Below, piece after piece: positions 1 to 6,243 of a stretch of DNA of 13,228 nt. The stretch comes from CAZOYN01 sp964584135 (GTDB lineage: Bacteria; Patescibacteriota; Saccharimonadia; Saccharimonadales; UBA4665), in assembly GCA_964584135.1 (NCBI GenBank), contig CAZOYN010000021.1, positions 1 through 13,228 on the forward strand. Direction: 5' to 3'. Below the pieces are notes generated by a model. It had not been told where the DNA came from and searched no databases. It saw only the letters and a program-made list of their open reading frames with translations. Positions within the stretch are counted from its first letter, which is position 1; each line of letters opens with the position of its first letter. The position numbers and the translations under genes were made by a program.

Positions 1-471
1 GAAGAGATCCAGCAAATTATTGAGCGGGCTGCCAAAATCCTGAAAGTTACAATCGATAAACCGGCGGCCCAGGAACTCGCCAAGCGCTCGCGGTTAACGC
101 CGCGCATCGCTAACCGCTTGCTCAAGCGGGTGCGTGACTACGCCGATGTTAATGGTGACGGCATCATTGACGCCCAGCTAAGCCACCGGGCGCTGCAGCT
201 ACTTGATATTGATGAGTTGGGTTTGGACAAGGCCGACCGCATGCTGTTGGCGGCGATTATTGAGAACTATAATGGTGGGCCGGTTGGCGTGGAAACGTTG
301 GCTGCTTTAACGGCCGAGGAACGGGGCACCATCGAGGACTTTTACGAACCCTACCTCATGCAAATTGGGCTGCTGGAGCGCACGCCCCGCGGCCGTAAGG
401 TTACCCACAAAACCTACAAGCATTTAGGTAAAACCCCCAAGAAAGATAGCCCGCAATCGACGCTGCTATAA
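1..471 (+). CDS. ruvB: RuvB, Holliday junction branch-migration helicase (C-terminal part, 5' end outside window)
   Basis: The reading frame is open from base 1 and ends at TAA 469-471, giving the last 156 residues. The protein shows the RuvB C-terminal winged-helix region: RLTPRIANRLLKRVRDYA around residues 31-48, then NYNGGPVGVETLAA, then TIEDFYEPYLMQIGLLERTPRGR near the end, all hallmarks of RuvB. In the family, RuvB is the AAA+ motor that, with RuvA, moves Holliday junctions during recombinational repair, and the winged helix contacts DNA. The AAA+ core with Walker A and B must lie upstream of the window. The protein ends in a short Lys/Ser-rich tail after the RGR motif. Its stop codon lies within a candidate -10 box for the next gene. 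The identification is secure; only the length is unknown. Confidence 0.97.
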   Translation, partial: EEIQQIIERAAKILKVTIDKPAAQELAKRSRLTPRIANRLLKRVRDYADVNGDGIIDAQLSHRALQLLDIDELGLDKADRMLLAAIIENYNGGPVGVETLAALTAEERGTIEDFYEPYLMQIGLLERTPRGRKVTHKTYKHLGKTPKKDSPQSTLL

Positions 472-472
472 T
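464..472 (+). promoter_or_regulatory. Extended -10 promoter for the PH-domain gene
   Basis: TGCTATAAT is a perfect extended -10 (TGn plus TATAAT). It overlaps the ruvB stop codon at 469-471. No good -35 is seen, which an extended -10 tolerates. The start expected about 7 bases downstream, near 479, leaves only about 3 bases before the ATG at 482, so the transcript would be almost leaderless. No transcript data are available. Confidence 0.6.
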
Positions 473-481
473 GGTAAGGCT

Positions 482-1129
482 ATGAATTTGCCAGAGGAAA
501 ACCGGCCGGTAGATAACCGCTTACAAGCCATGCAGCCCGGTGAAACCGTCATTTGCCAGATTAAGCGTCATGCAATTGGCATTTTTGGTATATATTTTAT
601 GGCTGGGCTGATGTTGTTGGTTGTAGCCGTTATAGCTTTTGGCGTAGCACCACATTTTATCACCGGCGTTAGTCACGCGAAAGTAGTCGAAGTTGGCGGC
701 CTGGTGTTCTTGGTGCTGGCAGTGCTCAGTTTCATCTTTGTGCTTATCTCGAGCCGGGTTTACTGGGGCAATAGCTGGGTTTTAACCAGTGACAGCCTGA
801 CGCAAATTACCCAGACTAGCCTGTTTGACCGCCAGTCAAGCCAGCTCAGCCTCGGTAATCTTGAAGATGTCACCGCCGAGCAGAACGGTATCTTGACCCA
901 CATGTTTAACTATGGCGTACTGCGGGTAGAAACGGCCGGTGAACGCAGCAAGTTTGTTTTTACCTATTGCCCGAAACCCAACGACTACGCTCAGCAGATC
1001 CTCAACGCCCGCGAACAGTTCGAGCAGGGCCGGCGGGGCCAGGACCTGCAACGTCCGTATAGGGGTGAAGACACCTACGAGCAGCCACCAGACAACGGCG
1101 TCAACATCAATACCAATCCCAATAACTAA
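482..1129 (+). CDS. Membrane protein with bacterial PH domain (bPH_2/DUF304 type)
   Basis: The protein has 215 residues. A short hydrophilic N-terminus is followed by two hydrophobic helices (about 33-54 and 70-91), then a soluble domain at about 92-177 with the pattern YWGNSWVLTSDSLTQITQTSLFDRQSSQLSLGNLEDV, typical of bacterial PH-like domains found in YdbS/YdbT-type proteins. The final 35 residues are Gln/Asn/Pro-rich and probably disordered. The helices should place the PH domain on the cytoplasmic face. The molecular role of these proteins is not established, and I assign none. The gene follows ruvB by 10 bases and appears to have its own promoter overlapping the ruvB stop. The ATG at 482 lacks a well-spaced Shine-Dalgarno (AAGG lies only 2 bases away). 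It ends directly against the convergent gene at 1130 with no gap. Confidence 0.85.
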   Translation: MNLPEENRPVDNRLQAMQPGETVICQIKRHAIGIFGIYFMAGLMLLVVAVIAFGVAPHFITGVSHAKVVEVGGLVFLVLAVLSFIFVLISSRVYWGNSWVLTSDSLTQITQTSLFDRQSSQLSLGNLEDVTAEQNGILTHMFNYGVLRVETAGERSKFVFTYCPKPNDYAQQILNAREQFEQGRRGQDLQRPYRGEDTYEQPPDNGVNINTNPNN

Positions 1130-1432
1130 CTACTCCTGGAACGGGTTGCTACGGGCGTCATTAAATAGCGTTTGCACGCTCACGCTGTTATCTTGCAGTG
1201 ACTGTAGTTGGCGGATAACTGTCGGGTCAACCCGCGGGATATGGGCTGCCTGGACCTGGCTGTTGACGGCATCACTGCTCGGCTGGACATTACTGAGGCT
1301 ATTAATGCGCAGCAGGACAAAACCATACAGTGCGGCCACAAATATAATGAAGGCGACAAGACTGTAGCGGCGAGAGGTTTGTAATATATCTTGCAGCTTT
1401 TGAACCAGTGCTTGGAGTTTTTCTTTGTTCAT
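1130..1432 (-). CDS. Small single-helix membrane protein at the pilP position of the pilus cluster
   Basis: The product has 100 residues: an amphipathic charged N-terminus (1-22), one transmembrane helix (about 24-43, SLVAFIIFVAALYGFVLLRI), then a roughly 55-residue outside segment ending in DARSNPFQE. Its ATG overlaps the pilO stop as ATGA (1432-1429), so it is probably translationally coupled and belongs to the pilM-N-O unit. I do not recognise a named family. In proteobacterial clusters the gene after pilO is pilP, whose product joins PilN-PilO and has an R-(D/N)-P-F motif just before its folded domain. The terminal RSNPF resembles that motif, but the folded domain is absent here and there is no lipobox. 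A reduced PilP analogue is possible but unproven. It is the last gene of the minus-strand cluster and abuts the convergent PH-domain gene. Confidence 0.8.
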   Translation of the reverse strand: MNKEKLQALVQKLQDILQTSRRYSLVAFIIFVAALYGFVLLRINSLSNVQPSSDAVNSQVQAAHIPRVDPTVIRQLQSLQDNSVSVQTLFNDARSNPFQE

Positions 1433-2055
1433 GGCCGTATGTACCCATCTAGGGTTAGTGAAAACGTCAAGTAATTACGGTTATTGCCTTGGGGCTGGAT
1501 AGTCACCGCGCTGACTTGGGCGGTGCGCCGGTTTTGTTCGAGCGCCCCGAGGAAACTAACGAATTGCTTGTAGGTTATAAAGGCGGTTGGGTCGCTTTGG
1601 ATATTGATCTGTAGATCATACACCCCGGCAATGTTTTTAACCGATTGCAGCTGTGACAGCGCGCCAGCTTTAGGGTTACTGGCCACGGGTGTTGTACTGG
1701 TGGTGCCACCCGGAGTGCTGCCAAGGTTAGAGGCCGGGAAGGTGATGGCTGCTAATTTTACGCCATTATCGTCAGCAATGTTCACAATTTCGCGCACTGC
1801 TTCGGCCTGGTCCTTATCTTGGGGCACGATGGTCCTGGCGATTTTTTCCAAGTCCGAGTTTTTAGCGATTTCTTTTTTGGCGTTCACGAGACTGAGCTTT
1901 TCTTGCTCCAGGGCCAGGGTTTCAACTTTGAGGTCGGTGAGCTGTTTTGAACGGGCAACCAGCAGGTTGTTGGCACCGTACGCGCCACCAAGTAATCCGG
2001 CAAAGAGCAGGCTGATGACAACCAGCATCACAATGTAGACTTGTTTTGGCGTCAT
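1429..2055 (-). CDS. pilO: PilO-like type IV pilus alignment protein
   Basis: The protein has 208 residues: a short cytoplasmic N-terminus, one transmembrane helix (about 7-28), a heptad-like coiled-coil region (about 30-68, rich in Leu, Lys and Glu), a Gly/Ser/Thr/Pro linker (about 109-130) and a C-terminal globular part ending in YLTFSLTLDGYIRP. This is the PilO/GspM-like plan: helix, coiled coil and ferredoxin-like domain. In known systems PilO pairs with PilN to form the periplasmic ring; in a monoderm it would lie between membrane and cell wall. The ATG overlaps the pilN TGA as ATGA, and its own TGA overlaps the next ATG the same way, which shows tight coupling. Sequence identity within this family is always low, so the call depends on architecture and gene order. 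Confidence 0.85.
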   Translation of the reverse strand: MTPKQVYIVMLVVISLLFAGLLGGAYGANNLLVARSKQLTDLKVETLALEQEKLSLVNAKKEIAKNSDLEKIARTIVPQDKDQAEAVREIVNIADDNGVKLAAITFPASNLGSTPGGTTSTTPVASNPKAGALSQLQSVKNIAGVYDLQINIQSDPTAFITYKQFVSFLGALEQNRRTAQVSAVTIQPQGNNRNYLTFSLTLDGYIRP

Positions 2056-2651
2056 GACTTCGTCCCCCGGCTATTGATGAACAAGAATGGGTTATTGCTG
2101 CCAAACAGGGCCCGGACGGTCACCGTGCAGGGGTAGCGGGGGTCCTGGGAGGCAGTGGCGCCGCAGGTTACGCTCACCAAATCAGCCTTGCTGAAGATCC
2201 TATTTGCCGGGTCGGCCAAGTTAACCTGCACCTGCGTGGCTGTGTTGTAGTCGGTGGCGATAGCTGTAATATCAAGGGCGCCAGTTGTTTTACTGATAGT
2301 CAGGCCAGTCAAGTTGGCGTTAACCGGAATGGTTGCTGCAATTTGTTTGAGCAGTCCAGAAAACAGCACTTCTTTACTTAATACCTGTAAGACCAGCTTG
2401 AAGCTACTGCTGATTTCTTTTACCTGAGCTTGGGTCTGGGCGAATTGCTGCTTTTCGGCCAGCAGGCCTTCGCGGGCAATTTGCTGGTTATAGCGCACGG
2501 TTGACTGGTGGATGGTTAATAACCCGTAGGTGCCTAATAGGCCTAAGCCAACAAGAGCCAGCACAAACAAGGCGGTCCAGCGCCGCAGGCGGACATTGCG
2601 CCGGGCGAAGCGGTAATCGGCCTTTACCTCTGGCGGTAGGAGGTTAATCAT
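2052..2651 (-). CDS. pilN: PilN-like type IV pilus alignment protein
   Basis: The 199-residue protein starts MINLLPPEVK. The INLLP motif at residues 2-6 is the known PilN tail that inserts into a groove of PilM. A basic stretch (RFARRNVRLRRW) and one transmembrane helix (about 28-48) follow, then a coiled-coil segment and an extracytoplasmic domain with ferredoxin-like features. Two cysteines separated by 11 residues (VTCGATASQDPRYPC) lie in the external domain and could form a disulfide. The start codon shares one base with the pilM stop (TAATG), and the end overlaps pilO by 4 bases. The role inferred from the family is linking the cytoplasmic PilM ring to PilO and the pilus platform. Confidence 0.92.
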   Translation of the reverse strand: MINLLPPEVKADYRFARRNVRLRRWTALFVLALVGLGLLGTYGLLTIHQSTVRYNQQIAREGLLAEKQQFAQTQAQVKEISSSFKLVLQVLSKEVLFSGLLKQIAATIPVNANLTGLTISKTTGALDITAIATDYNTATQVQVNLADPANRIFSKADLVSVTCGATASQDPRYPCTVTVRALFGSNNPFLFINSRGTKS

Positions 2652-3736
2652 TAAAAGACCTCGTTCGGGTTGGCCAGGCTCAAACCGGCAACGGTAGCAT
2701 ACATGGGCTTGTCGGCGTCCGATGGCGGTTGCAAACCGTGGTAATTAAAGTATTGCCAGGGGTCTGTCCGGCGCACCGCCAAACGAATAGCTTCGGTTAA
2801 GTATTCGCTCAGGCCGGGCATGTTGGCGCCGCCACCGAGGGTAATGATTTGGCCGATTGGCCGCTCGCTGCCGTAGCGTTCGTCGTAATAGCGCATCATC
2901 CGCCGAATTTCCTTCACGATTTGCTGCAGGATGGGCTCCAAAGCCTGTTTGATGTCGGCTTGTTTCTTACTGACGCTTAAGCCATAACGGGTTTTAATCA
3001 AACCGGCTTCCTGGGTTGTAACGTTTAATTTTGACTTAATTGAGGCCGTAAAATTCTCACCACCGCCCTGTACCGTACCGGCCACCAGCATGTGTTTGTC
3101 AAAAATGCTGATATCGCTGGAAACTGAACCAAAGTCGATCAACACGGTGGCCATATCACTTTGGACATCGAGCGAAAAAAGCCGGCCCGAGGAGCTGAGC
3201 GTTGGTTCGATCAGTACGGTCTCTAGGCCGATAATCTGTGCTAGCTCTAGATATGAGTCAACGATATCTTTGGGCACGGCCACGGCAAAAACCTCGGTGT
3301 TGTCGGCGGTTTGCTTGACGATTTCGTAATCCAGGTAGAGTTCTTCCAGCGGCATCGAAATATACTGTTCAGCTTCCAGCTCCACAGCCTGCTTGAGCTG
3401 GGCGGGCTTTAGCTTGGGCAGCTGGACCGACCGCGTAAAGGTGCGGTAGGCAGGGATGGCAATGGCCGCCCGGCGGGTGGTTACATCACCAATTAAGTGG
3501 TTCTTGAATAAGTCATGCGCGGCCTTGGCAATGACCTCCGGCTTAATGACCACGCCATCTTCCTGGGCCGCTTTGTCAAAGGTGGCAAAGCCATAACCAA
3601 CCACGCGGGGGTGGATTTTACTGCCAGTTTTAAGTGGCTGGTGCTCCAGCTGCATGACTTTGAGCGAGCCATGGCCAATATCCAGGCCAAATAGCTGCTT
3701 GTCGTGGTAGAAGTTAGCGATGTTAGTGTTTTTCAT
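2651..3736 (-). CDS. pilM: PilM, actin-like ATPase of type IV pilus assembly
   Basis: The protein has 361 residues from the ATG at 3736. It has the actin/FtsA-like fold motifs: phosphate-1 FGLDIGHGSLKVMQL near the N-terminus, phosphate-2 VLIDFGSVSSDISIF in the middle and the adenosine motif IITLGGGANMPGL in the last quarter. KPAQLKQAVELEAEQYISMPLEEL is a typical PilM segment. PilM is a soluble ATP-binding protein that forms a cytoplasmic ring around PilB and binds the PilN N-terminus, and here it is immediately followed by pilN. The frame stays open to an ATG at 3841, but the extra 35 residues do not look like PilM, would overlap the previous gene by about 60 bases and would cover the likely promoter, so the shorter start is chosen. 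The Shine-Dalgarno is weak (AGG, 4 bases before ATG). Confidence 0.95.
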   Translation of the reverse strand: MKNTNIANFYHDKQLFGLDIGHGSLKVMQLEHQPLKTGSKIHPRVVGYGFATFDKAAQEDGVVIKPEVIAKAAHDLFKNHLIGDVTTRRAAIAIPAYRTFTRSVQLPKLKPAQLKQAVELEAEQYISMPLEELYLDYEIVKQTADNTEVFAVAVPKDIVDSYLELAQIIGLETVLIEPTLSSSGRLFSLDVQSDMATVLIDFGSVSSDISIFDKHMLVAGTVQGGGENFTASIKSKLNVTTQEAGLIKTRYGLSVSKKQADIKQALEPILQQIVKEIRRMMRYYDERYGSERPIGQIITLGGGANMPGLSEYLTEAIRLAVRRTDPWQYFNYHGLQPPSDADKPMYATVAGLSLANPNEVF

Positions 3737-3770
3737 GTAGCCTAGCCCACTAAGGCGAATATCACGTTTA

Positions 3771-3779
3771 AGTATAGCA
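3771..3779 (-). promoter_or_regulatory. Extended -10 promoter for pilM-pilN-pilO
   Basis: On the minus strand TGCTATACT begins directly after the TAA of the PilX-like gene (3782-3780). It fits an extended -10 (TGn plus TATACT, 5 of 6). Transcription would start near 3764, leaving a leader of about 28 bases before the pilM ATG. No convincing -35 is present. It would let pilMNO be expressed apart from the pilin genes. Confidence 0.5.
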
Positions 3780-5129
3780 TTATTGCCTTCGGTATCCCTT
3801 AATGACCCAGACTGTCGTGCCAATGCCCGAGGCAGCGCCAAAAGTAATGGCGGCCGTGTTATTCATTTGGATGGTTTGGCCAATTACCGCGCCGAGCTGA
3901 CCACTATTGCCCAAAGACGTTTGCGACCAATAGGCATAAAAGATAGTGTTTGGCGCCGAAGCAGAATTGTTCAATGAAATGGTTGTTAAGCTACGAGAGC
4001 TAGCGAGCGTTGTGCCACTTACCATACTGTCCTCGTCACAGCTTGCGCCACAGTAATAGGTAATAATCTCGGCCCCGGTGCCGGAATTATTTGAAGTGAT
4101 GGCGGTTGACTGGTTCATGGTAAGGCCAGTGCTGCCATCAATCATAATCGTTGGCCGAGTAGCCCCCACTGAGTTATCAATAATGATTTGCGACGTGTTC
4201 GAAGTAGTTACATTGCCGGTAATCCAGACATTGCCCTTAACGATAATTGTGCAGCTATTGCTGGTTGTGACATCACCGTTGATTTTAGTATTTGCCGGCC
4301 AAGTGACAGTAGTTCCATTACCTGAACAGGAAGCGGCCGCGCCAGTCATGTTATTGGTCGCTGCTGTTTTTTGCGAAGCACGGTCATAGGTTGGTAGCGG
4401 TTGTGGCGGAACAACACTGCCAGCCACCAGCCCGCTATTACTCATTTGGGCGCCGTTTGTTTGGTTAGTGGCAGTAACGGTGCCGTAAATGTGCGCTACG
4501 CCGCTCATGGTGATTGGCGGATGAGCCGTACCGGAGCAGACTTGGGGGTATGTATTGTTCGCCGGTATCGGACAGATCTGGTCAGCCGCTTGGACATTAA
4601 CCGGCAGGGCCGCCAAGCCAATACTGGCTGAGTTAGACATATTGATCTCACCGTTCACAAAGACGCTACCGCCGACTACCTTTGAGTTATTTGACATGTA
4701 CAAACCGCCGGCACCAGCTACGATACTGTAGTTGCCTGACACGACTGGATAAAGATCAACGTAGATTTTTACTGAGCGCGAAACAGTAGGTGACGAAGCC
4801 GGGAAGTATGTATTGCCAGTTACGGCTACCGTTTTAGAGGAGTTAGTACCGGTCACCGTGCTCGTGAAGGTGGTTTTTACCTGGCTGTCGCTATGGACTG
4901 TCATAGGGATGGTCGTGCCTGGCCACGTGCCATCAAGGGCCATTTGCTCTACCGAATAGTCGGCTCCGGCATCGGCCGCGAACTGGGCCATAGTGTGGAA
5001 TTGGTCGAAGCGTGACACCTGGGCACTAGTAAGCGATAAACGCATGTAATAAATGGCAATGGTAATCAGAAACGGCAGTGTAATAATAAACACCAGAAGA
5101 ATTGAGCCACGTTGGTTGAGCCTTTTCAT
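3780..5129 (-). CDS. PilX-like pilus assembly protein with Asn/Ser-rich solenoid-like repeats
   Basis: The 449-residue product starts MKRLNQRGSILLVF, a short charged leader before Gly8 and a hydrophobic helix (about 9-28), followed by SAQVSRFDQFHTMAQFAADAGADYSVEQM, the pattern of PilX N-terminal pilin-like proteins. The +5 glutamate of canonical prepilins is missing. Residues from about 140 to 430 are rich in Asn, Ser, Thr, Gly and Ala and repeat short units such as MSNNSKV, MSNSASI, MSNSGLV, TSNSCTI, TSNTSQI, MNQSTAI and MNNTAAI, which suggests a beta-solenoid. Six cysteines are present (186, 198, 268, 293, 360, 364). It follows two prepilin genes and precedes pilM, so a surface or tip component of the pilus is likely. 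A binding function is a guess. It has a weak AGG ribosome site 7 bases before the ATG. Confidence 0.85.
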   Translation of the reverse strand: MKRLNQRGSILLVFIITLPFLITIAIYYMRLSLTSAQVSRFDQFHTMAQFAADAGADYSVEQMALDGTWPGTTIPMTVHSDSQVKTTFTSTVTGTNSSKTVAVTGNTYFPASSPTVSRSVKIYVDLYPVVSGNYSIVAGAGGLYMSNNSKVVGGSVFVNGEINMSNSASIGLAALPVNVQAADQICPIPANNTYPQVCSGTAHPPITMSGVAHIYGTVTATNQTNGAQMSNSGLVAGSVVPPQPLPTYDRASQKTAATNNMTGAAASCSGNGTTVTWPANTKINGDVTTSNSCTIIVKGNVWITGNVTTSNTSQIIIDNSVGATRPTIMIDGSTGLTMNQSTAITSNNSGTGAEIITYYCGASCDEDSMVSGTTLASSRSLTTISLNNSASAPNTIFYAYWSQTSLGNSGQLGAVIGQTIQMNNTAAITFGAASGIGTTVWVIKGYRRQ

Positions 5130-5130
5130 T

Positions 5131-5796
5131 TTAGAACCTATTCCTTAGTGTAACTTGCGTGTTCGTTGTTAAGTTTAAGGGGTTGCCAGGGGCATTACGC
5201 TGCATATTAAGGCTAATTTTAACCGAGCGTGCCAGAGATGTCGTAGCAGTAACAACGTTATTCTGGTCGTAAAGGGTGAAGGTCATGGTGTTCACGTAAT
5301 CGGCCAAATGCGTGTCCGCCGAACAGCTACTGGTGGCAAGGTTAGGTGGACAGGTCGTGTAAAGCGTATTGCCGGTGGCGCTCGGGTTCGCCAATTTTCG
5401 TTCGAGCAGCGTTGAACCGCTCTTGTAGTACACCAGTTCGTTCATGTACGGTTTGCCTGTAGAAGGGTCAATAATGTAGGTGTGCGAGCTGTCTAATGCC
5501 GGTACGGGTATGATGATCACGAAATTGCTGTTGCTGGTGTTCCAACCGCCGGCTGGAGCATTTGGGTCAGCAATCTGGTTGGTTTGGCGTACACTGTCGC
5601 CGTAGCGGATATTCTCCACTGTTGTGCGCAACAAGTTTTGGGAGATAACCGTCATTTCTGACAACTCATTATTCCGGGTGATGACCACAAAATAATTAGA
5701 AACCATACCCAAAAATACCACCCCAATAATGGCCATCAGGCTAATTACTAAGAGCAACTCCACCAGAGTAAAACCGGCTTGTTTACTGTCCGACAC
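5131..5796 (-). CDS. PilW/GspJ-like minor prepilin
   Basis: A type III signal sequence, QAG|FTLVELLLVISLMAIIGVVFLG, is clear: Gly at -1, Phe at +1 and Glu at +5, then a long hydrophobic helix. The rest is a pseudopilin-like domain with a late CPPNLATSSC pair. Size and order (third pilin gene, before the PilX-like gene) suit a PilW/GspJ-type minor pilin. Two starts are possible. ATG at 5826 gives 231 residues and an 18-residue leader, overlapping the previous gene by 44 bases. GTG at 5796 gives 221 residues with an 8-residue leader, matching the 7- and 10-residue leaders of its neighbours, and is preceded by GGAG (5806-5803) at a spacing of 6. I chose GTG. Processing by a PilD-type peptidase encoded elsewhere is expected. 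The next gene begins one base after the TAA. Confidence 0.9.
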   Translation of the reverse strand: MSDSKQAGFTLVELLLVISLMAIIGVVFLGMVSNYFVVITRNNELSEMTVISQNLLRTTVENIRYGDSVRQTNQIADPNAPAGGWNTSNSNFVIIIPVPALDSSHTYIIDPSTGKPYMNELVYYKSGSTLLERKLANPSATGNTLYTTCPPNLATSSCSADTHLADYVNTMTFTLYDQNNVVTATTSLARSVKISLNMQRNAPGNPLNLTTNTQVTLRNRF

Positions 5797-6172
5797 CAAG
5801 CTCTCCAATGTACGTGGTATAGGCATACGAATATACCTGCCCCTGGTCTTTGTAGGAAATAGTTAAGTCGATTTGTTTAATGCCCAATGATTGGTCGCTC
5901 ACCGTCATGCTGGCACTGCGACTTGGCGGTAGCTGGGTTGATAGTTCGCCCGTAAGACTCAATGTACCATTGGCCAGCCCGGCATAACCAATGTTGCGTA
6001 GCGCCTCTACCTTAGCTTCGACGTATGAGTTAGCCAGGTTTATATAGCGACCGCGTTGACTTACATGAACGAAGCTTGTTGTGACCTGGCTCAGTGAGCC
6101 AACAACAATAGTGGCGACGGCGATACAAACCAAAATTTCAACAAGCGTAAAACCGGCTTCCTGCTTCTTCAT
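5783..6172 (-). CDS. PilV/GspI-like minor prepilin
   Basis: The 129-residue protein starts MKKQEAG|FTLVEILVCIAVATIVVGSLS, a classical 7-residue prepilin leader with Glu at +5. The sequence after the helix (ANSYVEAKVEALRNIGYAGL) resembles the GspI/PilV group, in which this amphipathic stretch continues the N-terminal helix. A small beta-rich domain follows (IKQIDLTISYKDQGQVYSYAYTTYIGEL). It is the second pilin gene of the cluster, after the major-pilin-like gene, and overlaps the following prepilin gene. No good Shine-Dalgarno precedes the ATG; a TAAAAT box ends 10 bases before it. The role, by family, is a minor pilin of the priming or tip complex. The exact subtype is uncertain. Confidence 0.9.
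   Translation of the reverse strand: MKKQEAGFTLVEILVCIAVATIVVGSLSQVTTSFVHVSQRGRYINLANSYVEAKVEALRNIGYAGLANGTLSLTGELSTQLPPSRSASMTVSDQSLGIKQIDLTISYKDQGQVYSYAYTTYIGELGVGQ
5803..5806 (-). promoter_or_regulatory. Shine-Dalgarno GGAG deciding a GTG start
   Basis: GGAG lies 6 bases upstream of GTG (5796-5794) on the minus strand, inside the 3' end of the previous prepilin gene. The upstream ATG at 5826 has only AGG at a spacing of 9. This favours the shorter PilW/GspJ-like product. Confidence 0.5.
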
Positions 6173-6182
6173 GCTCTTGCTT

Positions 6183-6188
6183 ATTTTA
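6183..6188 (-). promoter_or_regulatory. Candidate -10 box just before the PilV-like prepilin
   Basis: TAAAAT on the minus strand lies 10 bases before the ATG at 6172. It sits inside the palindrome TTTTAC-C-GTAAAA (6184-6196), directly after the hairpin at 6194-6220. A start near 6176 would leave a leader of about 4 bases. There is no TG extension and no clear -35, so this is only suggestive. Confidence 0.3.
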
Positions 6189-6193
6189 CCGTA

Positions 6194-6220
6194 AAAGCCC
6201 CGGATCTGCTCCGGGGCTTT
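6194..6220 (-). terminator. GC-rich hairpin, terminator or attenuator after the major-pilin-like gene
   Basis: There is a perfect 11-base stem, AAAGCCCCGGA (6194-6204) and TCCGGGGCTTT (6210-6220), with a 5-base loop. In the pilin direction (minus) it is followed by TTTT and then ACGG, a short U-tract. It begins 23 bases after the pilin stop at 6244 and ends about 22 bases before the next start. Partial termination here would keep minor pilin levels below that of the major pilin. Confidence 0.7.
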
Positions 6221-6243
6221 CTACTTGGCTTTCTACTAATTGT

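Noticed and set aside
939..1367. Plus-strand open frame of 142 codons crossing the convergent junction
   Set aside because: It runs across the ends of two better-supported genes in other frames and its product has no family-like pattern.
1429..2055. Recoded TGA (genetic code 25), considered because the organism seems to be Patescibacteria
   Set aside because: pilN and pilO end at TGA within ATGA overlaps with the next genes, and reading through would give no sensible extension. TGA is a stop here.
3737..3841. N-terminal extension of pilM to the ATG at 3841
   Set aside because: The extra 35 residues do not look like PilM, would overlap the PilX-like gene by about 60 bases and would run across the candidate promoter. 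The ATG at 3736 leads directly into the actin-fold motif.
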